Source: Acidimicrobiia bacterium
GTDB lineage: Bacteria; Actinomycetota; Acidimicrobiia; IMCC26256; JAGNEX01
Reading direction: 5' to 3'
DNA: 64,000 nt
Assembly: GCA_020637365.1 (NCBI GenBank)
Contig: JACJWE010000001.1
Coordinates: forward strand, 434,001-498,000
This document shows positions 44,880-53,476 of this stretch, piece after piece (positions within the stretch are counted from its first letter, which is position 1; every line of letters begins with the position of its first letter). Below the pieces are notes generated by a model. The model did not search any database. It saw only the letters and a list, made by a program, of their open reading frames with translations, and was not told the DNA's origin. The translations under genes were made by a program, and so were the position numbers.

Positions 44880-45269
44880 GTGCCAACCTGGGATGAGGTC
44901 ACGAGCTTTGTCCGAGAGCGCTATGACGTCGCGGTCGATGCCGATGAGACGGTGGGCTTGGTCTTCAAGTTTGAAGACGGCCGCACTCAATACATTGGGT
45001 TGACACGATTCCAGGCTTTCGACGCGGAATGGTTCGAGCTCAAGTCGACGGTGTGTCCCTCGGGTGAGATGTCTCATACCGAAGCGCTTCGCAAGAATGC
45101 AGCGTTCGCACTGGGCGCACTCGCTCTGGTCGGCGAGGACATCGTGCTGGTCGACAATGCGCCGCTCGCAACAGTCGACCTGGGTGACCTGGAACGTTCT
45201 CTGCACATCCTCGCTGCGACTGCCGATCAGCTCGAAAAGGAATTCGCGAGTCAGTCCGATGCGAACTGA
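44880..45269 (+). CDS. Hypothetical protein, YbjN/secretion-chaperone-like outline
   Basis: A 129-residue acidic protein from GTG 44880 with GAAGGGGGAA as ribosome site. Alternation of helix and strands (TSFVRERYDVAVDADETVGL; VFKFEDGRTQYIGLTRF) and a final helix (LERSLHILAATADQLEKEFA) resemble the small alpha/beta sandwich of YbjN or type III chaperones, but I see no defining motif. Followed after 15 bases by the old-yellow-enzyme gene, probably co-transcribed. Confidence 0.55.
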   Translation: MPTWDEVTSFVRERYDVAVDADETVGLVFKFEDGRTQYIGLTRFQAFDAEWFELKSTVCPSGEMSHTEALRKNAAFALGALALVGEDIVLVDNAPLATVDLGDLERSLHILAATADQLEKEFASQSDAN

Positions 45270-45284
45270 GCGGGCCGTGTACCG

Positions 45285-46541
45285 ATGATGGAACCAGGCG
45301 GTGGCGAGCTGCTTGCCAGCGGGGCGGGACCTGGCGGGATGTTCGAACCGGTTCGACTTGGCCCGCTCACCCTGCGGAATCCCATTATCAAGTGTGCGAC
45401 GAACGAAGGGCTCAGCCGCGAGGGGCTCGTTACCGACACCCTCATTTCATGGCACCGCCGCTTTGCTGAGGGCGGTGTCGGGCTGACGACGCTGGCCTAC
45501 TGCGCGGTGGAACCCGAGGGGCGGACGTTCGGTCATCAGCTCTGGATGCGCCCCCAGATGCAGCGGGGTCTCGCCGCATTCTGCGATGTGATGCACGCGG
45601 CGGGTGCAGCGGTCGGACTCCAACTCGGACACGCCGGATGGTTTGCCTCACCGGCGGTTATCAAACAGCGGCCTATTGGGCCGTCGCGCCAGTTTTCGAT
45701 GGTTGGCCAAAGCGTGTCCAAAGCGATGACCCCCGCCGATTTCGGGCGGGTTCGTGACCGTTTTGCCGAGGCGGTGGTACTCGCTGCGGACGCAGGAGTC
45801 GACGGGGTCGAGATCCATCTAGGCCACGGATACCTGCTTTCCCAGTTCCTCTCCCCCTATAACAACCGTCGAAAAGATGCGTACGGCGGTTCCCTTGAGA
45901 ATCGGGCGCGCTTCCCGCTGGAGGTGTTGAGGGCTGTGCGCGACGCCGCACCGCCGGGACTCGCGATCTGGGCCAAGCTCAACATGGTCGACGGTTTCCA
46001 AGGCGGCTTTGAACTCGCCGACGCAGTCCAGGTGGCCCGTTGGATCGAGCGGGACGGTTCGGTCGACGCCCTCCAACTGACGGGCGGTCACACGACCAAG
46101 ACACCGATGTTTTTAATGCGTGGCGACGTGCCGTTGCGGGACTTGATCAAGTACGAAAAGAATCCAGTTCGCCGCGTCGGTATGCGCGTCGTCGCGCCGC
46201 GCATCATCCAGGAATACCCCTTCGAAGAGGCGTTCTTTCTGCCGGAGGCCCGCCAGTTTCTCGCCGAGCTGTCGACGCCGCTGATGCTGCTCGGTGGCGT
46301 GACCAAACGATCGACGATCGAGAGCGCTCTGAGGGAAGGGTTCCAGTTCGTGGCGATGGGGCGCGCCTTGTTGCGTCAGCCCGACTTAGTGGCGCGGATG
46401 ATGGCAGGCGAGACCGAGGAGTCGCCGTGTATCCCCTGCAACCGCTGTGTCGCGGAAATGGAAGATCAAGGTACGCGATGCGTGTTTCGGCCTGGTCTCA
46501 GCGTGCAATTTCCCGACGCGCACGGCGCACCTATCCGCTGA
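45285..46541 (+). CDS. Old yellow enzyme-type NADH:flavin oxidoreductase
   Basis: A 418-residue FMN TIM barrel. Diagnostic text: FEPVRLGPLTLRNPIIKCAT, GLQLGHAGWF, then VEIHLGHGYLLSQFLSPYNN followed by RRKDAYGGSLENRARFPLEV, and a phosphate-binding end QFVAMGRALLRQPDL. The C-terminus carries SPCIPCNRCVAEMEDQGTRC, a four-cysteine set like the iron-sulfur motif of 2,4-dienoyl-CoA reductase relatives. The FAD/NAD(P)H domains of those large enzymes are missing, so this is the barrel alone. Substrate is probably an activated alkene. Its 3' end is convergent with the flavoprotein gene. Confidence 0.85.
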   Translation: MMEPGGGELLASGAGPGGMFEPVRLGPLTLRNPIIKCATNEGLSREGLVTDTLISWHRRFAEGGVGLTTLAYCAVEPEGRTFGHQLWMRPQMQRGLAAFCDVMHAAGAAVGLQLGHAGWFASPAVIKQRPIGPSRQFSMVGQSVSKAMTPADFGRVRDRFAEAVVLAADAGVDGVEIHLGHGYLLSQFLSPYNNRRKDAYGGSLENRARFPLEVLRAVRDAAPPGLAIWAKLNMVDGFQGGFELADAVQVARWIERDGSVDALQLTGGHTTKTPMFLMRGDVPLRDLIKYEKNPVRRVGMRVVAPRIIQEYPFEEAFFLPEARQFLAELSTPLMLLGGVTKRSTIESALREGFQFVAMGRALLRQPDLVARMMAGETEESPCIPCNRCVAEMEDQGTRCVFRPGLSVQFPDAHGAPIR

Positions 46542-46586
46542 TCGGGGAGCGACGTTGCATACCCTGGCCCGGACACACTTGGGGCT

Positions 46587-47877
46587 TTAGCGTCGATACG
46601 GCATGCGGCCGATCGGTGGTCTACCGAAGATCCGGCGAGGGCCCGCCTCGGTATCCCAACGGTCCGGGGTGACGAGCAAGGCCCTTGGGTAGTCCTCAAA
46701 GAGCCACCGTGCGAAATTTCTGCGGGTCCAATCGGACAGGTCGGTGACGGCGATCGCCATATCTGCTCGGCGCGCCGATGCCAGGACGCGCCGCAATCGG
46801 CGGGCGAAGCGCATGTCGCGAGCGAGTCCGGAGAGGACCCGGGCTCGATAGCGGTCGCCGATGGCCGCGACTTCGCTGCTGCTGAGAGGTCGTCCCGGAT
46901 GGCGAAGTGAACGTGCCGCTTCGATTCCGGTCCAGAGCGCCTGTGCAATTCCTTCACCGGTGAGCGGGTCGGTCGCCGCCGCAGCATCCCCGATAAAGAG
47001 GACACGTCCGAACGCGAGGGGAGTGTCGTCCAAGTTCGCTGGAATCGGCCAAGCCCTCGCCTTCTCTATCGGCTCGGCGTGGCCGAGTACGTCGGCGACG
47101 CTGGGACGGCGTTTGATCTCTTCCACAGAGAGCTCATCCCTTGGTGCTGACACCGGGCTGGCGGTGAATACCGAAACCGATGTTGGCGATTCCGTTACCG
47201 AGCGGAAAAGCCCACACATAGCCAGCGCCGAGGTCTTGTTGAAAGATGACCCACAACCTATCATCGGTAAAACCGGTGACGTACTGGCGGTACGCGTGCA
47301 TTGCCCCGAGGTGAGGTGTTTTTGGAGGACACAGCTTCTTGCGCAACGGCGACCAGGCGCCGTCTGCTGCCAACACGATCGACGCGGTGACCTTGTCGCC
47401 ATCAGGACCCAACAACGTCACGCCATCGGTCGTGACCGCGACATCGGCGACCGTCCAGTCATAGGTGACCGCCGCACCCGCGGACGCTGCGAGTTCGCCA
47501 AGGGACCGGTCGAGGTCTGCCCGGGTGACCGTCACCGCTTGGAGGCCACCGACCGGCAACGGCAATGCGACCGTTCGTCCGCCAGGTGCGCGCACCATGA
47601 CCGTGTCGATCTGGCGGGCCGTCGAGCATTGCTCGGGTTGCCACCCGAGGTGTTCGAGCAGCCGTAATGCCTCGGTCGTCAGGCCATCACCACAGGTTTT
47701 GTCCCGGCCTGCGCTGGCTTTGTCGACCACCTCAACGGTGTAACCAGCCCGGGTCGCCTCGATCGCTGCAGCGCAGCCCGCGGGTCCGGCGCCGACAATC
47801 GCGACATCAACTTCGCGTGTTTGATCCACGTGAGAAAGGTACGCTTCCCCGGTTAGCTTTCGCGGACTCGGCGTCAC
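46587..47877 (-). CDS. Geranylgeranyl reductase family FAD-dependent oxidoreductase (one frame change)
   Basis: Starts at ATG 47877, or at GTG 47829 which gives VDQTREVDVAIVGAGPAGCA directly at the FAD loop. The N-terminal half continues with KTCGDGLTTEALRLLEHLG and ends GIHRQPGVSTK near 47140. There the frame changes and continues DELSVEEIKRRPSVADVLG, then RVLFIGDAAAATDPLTGEGI (second FAD motif) to the stop at 46587. About 420 residues when joined. The family reduces double bonds of geranylgeranyl chains in lipids or quinones, an actinobacterial theme (menaquinone side chains). Divergent from the ETF genes, a possible electron source. Confidence 0.8.
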
Positions 47878-48002
47878 GGTCGTCCCAAATCGGGTGTCGA
47901 CCCGCTTCGATTCTGCGAGCAGCGCTGAGACAAAATGCTCAGCACTGTCAAAATTCGACCACCGGGGCTTTGCGCGCCCCGGGCCAGAACCGCTGGAGTG
48001 AC

Positions 48003-48785
48003 ATGAACGTCGTCGTCTGCGCCAAGCAGATCCCTGATCCGGCCAATCCCGGAGAACTGGATCCGAACACCAACCAGCTCAAGCGCGAGGGCAAGCTGAT
48101 CCTCGACGAGTCCGACACCTACGGGGTCGAAATTGGGTTGCAGTTGGTCGAAACGGCCGGAGGCGGTGAAGTAAAGCTGATCTCGATGGCTCCCAACGAC
48201 GAGGTGTCGGGTCTGCGTACCGCGTTGGCGATGGGGGCGGAGTCTGCAGTCCTCGTCTCGGACCCGGCCCTGGGCGGTACCGACGCGTTGACCACAGCCA
48301 AGGTCCTCAAGGCCGCGGCCGAAAAGGCGGGCGATGCTGATCTGATCATCACCGCGACCGAATCATCGGACGGCTACACCGGCACCGTGCCGGCTCAGCT
48401 CGCCGCGCTGATGGGATGGCCATGCCTGACCTTCGCCAAAGAGATCACCGTCGCCGATGGCAAGGTCACGATCCGTCGCCAGACCGAAGCTGGCTATGAC
48501 ACGGTGACGGCGTCCCTGCCTGCGGTCATCTCTGTAACCGCCGGTGTCGTCGAGCCCCGCTACCCCTCCTTCAAAGGCATCATGGCCGCCAAAAAGAAGC
48601 CGATCGACATTTTGACGGTTGGCGATATCGGCCTGACACCCGACCAGGTCGGTTGGGCCGGTGCCGGCCAGACGATCACCGGAGTCGAAGATGCTCCAGC
48701 TCGTGAAGCTGGCGAGAAGATCGAAGACGAGGGTGACGCCTACGAAAAGGTTGTCGAGTACCTCGCCAACCTGAAGGTCATCTGA
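48003..48785 (+). CDS. etfB: Electron transfer flavoprotein beta subunit
   Basis: A 260-residue EtfB from ATG 48003 (MNVVVCAKQIPDP). Family landmarks: LILDESDTYGVEIGLQLVET, RTALAMGAESAVLVSD, IITATESSDGYTGTVPAQLA, the conserved VTAGVVEPRYPSFKGIMAAK and the closing KKPIDILTV. It binds AMP and pairs with EtfA to shuttle electrons from acyl-CoA dehydrogenases or other flavoproteins. etfA follows after 61 bases. Confidence 0.95.
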   Translation: MNVVVCAKQIPDPANPGELDPNTNQLKREGKLILDESDTYGVEIGLQLVETAGGGEVKLISMAPNDEVSGLRTALAMGAESAVLVSDPALGGTDALTTAKVLKAAAEKAGDADLIITATESSDGYTGTVPAQLAALMGWPCLTFAKEITVADGKVTIRRQTEAGYDTVTASLPAVISVTAGVVEPRYPSFKGIMAAKKKPIDILTVGDIGLTPDQVGWAGAGQTITGVEDAPAREAGEKIEDEGDAYEKVVEYLANLKVI

Positions 48786-48846
48786 CCGGTCCACCTGAAA
48801 ATCTCGTGTCGACCATGTAGGTCGGCACCGACCCTGGGAGCGATCC

Positions 48847-49812
48847 ATGGGAGTTGACAACGTTCTGGTGTACGCAGAGGCCGATGGCGGCGTACCCACC
48901 ACAACAACCCTTGAACTTTTGACCTGTGCTCGTGGGCTCGGCGGGACCGTATCAGCGTTCTACGCCGGTACCGACGCCGACGCTGTTGCGGGGACACTCG
49001 GCGAGTACGGCGCCACCACGGTGTACTCAGCCGATCCCGGTTCGGCTCTGCCCGGCTCGGGTACGGCCGCGACGTTGGTGGAAACGATCAAATCGGTCGA
49101 TGCCGATGTCGTCCTGTTCGCTATGAGTTACGACGGTCGCGACGCGCTGGGTATCGCGTCCGCACTGCTGGACAGTTCGGTGCTGACCAACGCGGTATCG
49201 GTCGCTGTCGACGGCGACGATGTTGTGATGTCGACGCCGGTCTTTGGTGGAACCAAGTTTGTGAAGGCCAGCGAGTCGTCCTCACCTCACCTGATCGGTG
49301 TGCGTCCAAAGAGTTACAACCCAGAACCCTCAGGCGGTGGCGCCGCATCCGTGTCGGACGCCCCTGTCGGGGATGCCGGTCGTTTGGCTGACACCGATGT
49401 GACCGACCGTTTCGTCGAAGAGCAGACCGGACCCAAGCTGGAAGAGGCGGCAATCGTCGTTTCTGGCGGGCGCGGGCTTGGGCAACAAGAGAGCTTTGGC
49501 ATGGTCGAAGAGCTCGCCAAGCTGCTCGGCGGTGCCGCTGGGGCGTCACGTGCCATCGTCGACGCCGGTTGGGTGCCCTACGCATTGCAGGTCGGCCAAA
49601 CGGGTAAGACTGTCAAGCCCAAGGTCTACATCGCTGCGGGTATCTCGGGTGCAACCCAGCACCTTGTCGGCATGAAGAACTCCGACAACATCATCGCCAT
49701 CAACAAGGATGCTGAGGCGCCAATCTTTGAGTACGCGGACTTGGGTATCGTCGGTGACGTCCACAAGGTGATGCCGAAGTTGATCGATGCGATCAAGGCC
49801 CGACAGGGTTAA
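48847..49812 (+). CDS. etfA: Electron transfer flavoprotein alpha subunit
   Basis: A 321-residue EtfA from ATG 48847. The N-terminal domain begins NVLVYAEADGG. The FAD domain has VSGGRGLGQQESFGMVEELA, VDAGWVPYALQVGQTGK, then the canonical YIAAGISGATQHLVGMKNSD and IIAINKDAEAPIFEYADLGI. Heterodimer partner of EtfB encoded just upstream. The operon is closed by a strong terminator 48 bases after the stop. Confidence 0.96.
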   Translation: MGVDNVLVYAEADGGVPTTTTLELLTCARGLGGTVSAFYAGTDADAVAGTLGEYGATTVYSADPGSALPGSGTAATLVETIKSVDADVVLFAMSYDGRDALGIASALLDSSVLTNAVSVAVDGDDVVMSTPVFGGTKFVKASESSSPHLIGVRPKSYNPEPSGGGAASVSDAPVGDAGRLADTDVTDRFVEEQTGPKLEEAAIVVSGGRGLGQQESFGMVEELAKLLGGAAGASRAIVDAGWVPYALQVGQTGKTVKPKVYIAAGISGATQHLVGMKNSDNIIAINKDAEAPIFEYADLGIVGDVHKVMPKLIDAIKARQG

Positions 49813-49859
49813 CGACCAGTAGGTCGGCACGGGGCTTTCGGGCTGCGTGTTGTTCTTAT

Positions 49860-49901
49860 GCCGGGGTGACGAGCCGTACAGCTCGTCACCCCGGCTTTTT
49901 T
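49860..49901 (+). terminator. Strong intrinsic terminator after etfBA
   Basis: A 15-bp perfect stem (left arm CCGGGGTGACGAGC plus one G, right arm GCTCGTCACCCCGG plus one C) with a six-base loop, followed directly by TTTTTT. It is the clearest rho-independent terminator in the window. Confidence 0.95.
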
Positions 49902-50293
49902 CGTTTCTGGGCAGGGTTGTGGACGTCGGCCACGTCGGTCACCTTGTCCGACATGGGGTCACGCTGGTTAACTACCAGCCACGATGGCCGATTGTGGTCA
50001 CAGAACATGACGGCGAACGTCGTCAGCGATGTAGGTATCGCCCGGAGAGATGGTTCGGTAACGAACAATGTAATCTTTGCCTGCCTCGGAAGGGTCACAG
50101 CGCCGCAGCACCTCGTCCACCGGTTGTAGATTGAAGTGTTGCCGCACATTTACTTGGTTGTCCCGTTGCGTTTAAGAACGGGTGACTCACACCGCGGCAT
50201 CGGGTGAACCGTTGGTCGTGTTGTTGTCGTCATGTTGTTGTCGTCGAATAAGACCAGGGTGCACCGGACAGGACCGTCCAGAGGGAGCACGAC
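49902..50293. other. Intergenic region upstream of a hydrolase gene
   Basis: About 390 bases between the etf terminator and the next start. It is less GC-rich than its surroundings near 50060-50160 (TTGTAGATTGAAGTGTTGC, ACATTTACTTGG), which is where a promoter would be expected. Repetitive GTTGTTGTCGTCATGTTGTTGTCG lies just before the ribosome site. No coding frame is convincing. Confidence 0.45.
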
Positions 50294-51469
50294 GTGACCG
50301 TTATCAAGCTGCCGACCGCTACGACCGAACCACCACGCCAACCGCGCCGCTCGCCGCGGCTCGCTCGCCATGAACTCGAGCTGCCAAGCGGGATCCGAGC
50401 AACGGTTTCGGTCGCCGGTCGTGGTGTTCCCTTGGTGGTGGTTCACGGTTTTATGGCCGAAGGCTTCTTGTACGCCCAAACGCTCAATCGTCTGGTGGCT
50501 ATGGGCTTTAAGGTGATCGCTATCGACGCGGGCGGTCACGGGGGCACGAGTGAGTTGCCCGAACATGGCTACGACTTCGAGGCATACGTCGATCAGCTCG
50601 AAGAGGTGTGCCAGGTCCTCGGTATCCGCCGTGCCGTCTTCGCCGGTCACTCGATGGGCGGGCGTCTCGCGCTTCGGCTCGCTGCACGTAACCCCGACAA
50701 CGCGATCGCGGTGATTCCGATTTCGGCGATTACCGGCCGCACGTGGGACGACTTCATGGTCGTCTGCCGCGAGAATCCGGCGCGGGTTCCGTTCCTCGGC
50801 GCGCTCCTCCTCGCGGACTCCATGACCATTCTTCCCCTCGTCAAGAACCTGACTCAGGCTCGGAAGCTCCTCAAGCTCGCCCTCCCCCTGGGGGTACGTC
50901 ACCTGAGGGGCCCCTGGAAGATGTTCGCGCCGATGCTCGCCATCCTGCGCGACGGCTCGACCGATCCCGACCTCGACCTCATGCGCGAACACGACGTCCC
51001 GGTGATCGCTGTACACGGTGACAAAGACCTGATCGTCCCGTTGGCAACCGCCCGAGACACCGCCGAACGTGCGGGCGGACAACTCGTCGTCGTCCATAAG
51101 GGGCTGCATTCCTGGCTGCTTACCGACCCCGAAACGCTGCCAGCGATTTTTGCAGAGCTCCTACGCGGTCCGTTGTGGAACTCATACGAACGCGCCCTGC
51201 GCGCTGAAGGAATCGATCCCGCCACCGCCACGGCGAATGAGATCGAGACCGCGTTTTACGCACCGAATGCCCGCATTCGGATGCTGACACCCGACGGCCC
51301 GACCTACGACCTAGCACCTGAGGACCTTACCCGTCCCCGCTACAGCTGGAGTCGACTCGCTTTCGAGCCAGGTTCCTCTGAAGCGACCAAGCGCCGCGTC
51401 CTCGAACCCCAGCCGGTGGCCGAGATCGCTCGACGCTATGGCCGCAACGCAGCGTCGGAAGCGTCCTAA
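50294..51469 (+). CDS. Alpha/beta hydrolase
   Basis: A 391-residue hydrolase from GTG 50294 behind GAGGGAGC. Core: VPLVVVHGFMAEGFLYAQTL (oxyanion HG), IDAGGHGGTSELPEHGYDFE, nucleophile AVFAGHSMGGRLALRLAARN, acid VIAVHGDKDLIVPLATA and base GLHSWLLTDP. A C-terminal extension of about 90 residues (ANEIETAFYAPNARIRMLTP) is not part of the usual fold. Substrate unknown; esterase or lipase-like activity is likely. Its neighbours do not specify a pathway. Confidence 0.85.
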   Translation: MTVIKLPTATTEPPRQPRRSPRLARHELELPSGIRATVSVAGRGVPLVVVHGFMAEGFLYAQTLNRLVAMGFKVIAIDAGGHGGTSELPEHGYDFEAYVDQLEEVCQVLGIRRAVFAGHSMGGRLALRLAARNPDNAIAVIPISAITGRTWDDFMVVCRENPARVPFLGALLLADSMTILPLVKNLTQARKLLKLALPLGVRHLRGPWKMFAPMLAILRDGSTDPDLDLMREHDVPVIAVHGDKDLIVPLATARDTAERAGGQLVVVHKGLHSWLLTDPETLPAIFAELLRGPLWNSYERALRAEGIDPATATANEIETAFYAPNARIRMLTPDGPTYDLAPEDLTRPRYSWSRLAFEPGSSEATKRRVLEPQPVAEIARRYGRNAASEAS

Positions 51470-51555
51470 CGCCGACGTAAAACACCGACACCTAGGCGTT
51501 CGTCCGCTCCCTGGTACCGTGACGCCCTGCCGTCAGAGCGATGAACGGAGGACGC

Positions 51556-52320
51556 GTGCAGATAGCCAAGAGGGTCACCCTGGTCACCGGTGGTGCCTCG
51601 GGTCTCGGTGCGGGCGTTGCCGAGGCGATCGTGGCGGCGGGCGGTTTTGTCCTGATCGCCGATCGCGACTCGCAGCGAAGCGCAGAACTCGTCGAGCGCC
51701 TCGGCGGCAATGCCCGCTACCGTCAAACCGACGTCGCCGACGAAGCATCGGTAGATGCTGCGATCGTCGAGGCGAATGAATGGGCCGAGCTCCGTAGCGT
51801 CGTCAACTGTGCAGGTGTCGCCTGGACCCAGCGCACGGTGGGATCGTCGGGGACCGCGCATGACCTCGCCGGATTTGATCGGATCATGCGGGTCAACCTG
51901 CTTGGAACGTTCAATGTCATGCGACTTGCCGCCGCGTCGATGGCCCGCCTCGCTCCGGTTGGATCGGACGGCGAACGTGGAGTCATCGTCAATACAGCGT
52001 CGATCGCGGCGTTCGACGGACAGATCGGCCAAGTCGCGTATGCAGCATCAAAAGGGGGCATCGTATCGATGACCCTTCCAGCGGCGCGCGACCTTGCATC
52101 TTCGGGGATCCGGGTGAACGTGATCTGTCCCGGCCATATGGACACGCCGATGTTGCAGCTCCTGCCCAGTGAGCAGCGCAGTGACTTGGCCGAGCCGATC
52201 CCCTTTCCTCACCGGCTGGGCACACCGCAGGACTTCGCGAGTCTCGTCGTCGAGGTGCTCCGCAATAGCTACGTGAACGGCGCGGTGCTCAGACTCGACG
52301 CAGCGTTGCGTACGCCGTGA
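51556..52320 (+). CDS. Short-chain dehydrogenase, 3-hydroxyacyl-CoA dehydrogenase-like
   Basis: I choose GTG 51556 because GGAGGA (51546-51551) sits at the right distance; the ATG at 51541 would put the ribosome site inside the gene. The 254-residue product has TGGASGLGAGVAEA (NAD loop), NCAGVAW, catalytic NTASIAA serine and the YAASKGG Tyr-Lys pair, plus VICPGHMDTPML. Overall wording resembles type II 3-hydroxyacyl-CoA dehydrogenase (HSD10), which fits beta-oxidation-related genes in the area. Intact. Confidence 0.85.
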   Translation: MQIAKRVTLVTGGASGLGAGVAEAIVAAGGFVLIADRDSQRSAELVERLGGNARYRQTDVADEASVDAAIVEANEWAELRSVVNCAGVAWTQRTVGSSGTAHDLAGFDRIMRVNLLGTFNVMRLAAASMARLAPVGSDGERGVIVNTASIAAFDGQIGQVAYAASKGGIVSMTLPAARDLASSGIRVNVICPGHMDTPMLQLLPSEQRSDLAEPIPFPHRLGTPQDFASLVVEVLRNSYVNGAVLRLDAALRTP

Positions 52321-52408
52321 CCAGGCCCTCGCTCGGCGCGCGTCGCCGCTCGACCTTGATCATGGGGGTGTGCGGAGCCCGCTCTACAAGCCGTCCGGTT
52401 GAGTGACC

Positions 52409-53215
52409 CTAATCCGCGTCTAACCCGGCGGTGTCGATGTCGATAAACACCGCGGTGTGGTCAGAAGGTTTGTCGTCGCGGCCGAGTGTGCGGCGGGGAT
52501 ACGTGTCGACCAGTGACCACCGCGTCGCGGATGCGACTGGTTTGGTCACCAGATGAAGGTCGATGCGCATTCCCCAGCCACGGTGAAAAGCGCCCATCCG
52601 GTAGTCCCAAAAGGTAAAGATCCGATCCTCGTCGTTTCGATCTCGAACGATATCGGTGAGGCCCCAGTCCTTGATGCGCTGCAGAGCGTCGCGTTCGGGC
52701 TGGCTGACGTGGGTCTTGCCGGCGAAGCGTTTCGGGCTCCACACATCTCGATCGTCCGGGGCGATGTTGAAGTCTCCCGTCACGATGAGCGGGTCCCCCG
52801 GTGTGAAGCGCTCTGACAAAAATGTGCGGAGTTGGTCGAGCCATGCGAGTTTGATGTCGTACTGCTCGTGACCCAGTTCGCGTCCATTGGGGACGTAAAC
52901 CGAGACCACGTTGAGCGGGCCGCACTGTGCTGTGACGATTCTGGCTTCGCCGCCGGTGGGGTCTTCCAGGCCTCCGAAACCTCGTTCTGTGTTGCTGAGC
53001 CCGACTTTGGACAGGATCGCGACGCCGTTCCAACGGCCCTGGCCGACATGGATGGACTCATAGCCCTGGGAGGCAAATGACTCGGTTGGAAAGTCATTCT
53101 GGGACAGCTTGGTCTCTTGGAGGCACAGCACATCGGGCATTGCCTCATCGAGCCAGGTTTGGACTCGTCCGAGACGTGCCCGCAGCGAGTTGACGTTCCA
53201 GGTGGCGATCCGCAT
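52409..53215 (-). CDS. xthA: Exodeoxyribonuclease III
   Basis: A 268-residue EEP-fold nuclease from ATG 53215 (MRIATWNVNSLRAR). All motifs are present: LCLQETKL (metal glutamate), NVVSVYVPNGRELG, VTGDFNIAPDDRDVW (catalytic Asp/Asn), FTFWDYRMGAFHRGWGMRID and the terminal KPSDHTAVFIDID (catalytic Asp-His). It should act as the AP endonuclease / 3'-exonuclease of base excision repair. A longer frame upstream is only Arg-rich read-through. Confidence 0.93.
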   Translation of the reverse strand: MRIATWNVNSLRARLGRVQTWLDEAMPDVLCLQETKLSQNDFPTESFASQGYESIHVGQGRWNGVAILSKVGLSNTERGFGGLEDPTGGEARIVTAQCGPLNVVSVYVPNGRELGHEQYDIKLAWLDQLRTFLSERFTPGDPLIVTGDFNIAPDDRDVWSPKRFAGKTHVSQPERDALQRIKDWGLTDIVRDRNDEDRIFTFWDYRMGAFHRGWGMRIDLHLVTKPVASATRWSLVDTYPRRTLGRDDKPSDHTAVFIDIDTAGLDAD

Positions 53216-53476
53216 GGTGACGAAGTTTCGCGCGCTCGGTCGACGACTGCGGGCTCGGCGAGTCGCCCGCACCGTGCGCACGGGTCATGGCGGTTGTGTC
53301 GCGGTCGGCATCGTTGCCATCCGGTGTCATCGGGGCCCCGAAGATCGCGGACAGCGAGGGCGAGTCAGATCTGTCGAGGTCGGTGGCCACGCTCCGTATA
53401 TGCGGCAAAGTCGAATAAAATACCTACCCAGAGCAAACCGTTGCTCACGTTCCGTAGGCGCTAGGCTGGTGCAAAT

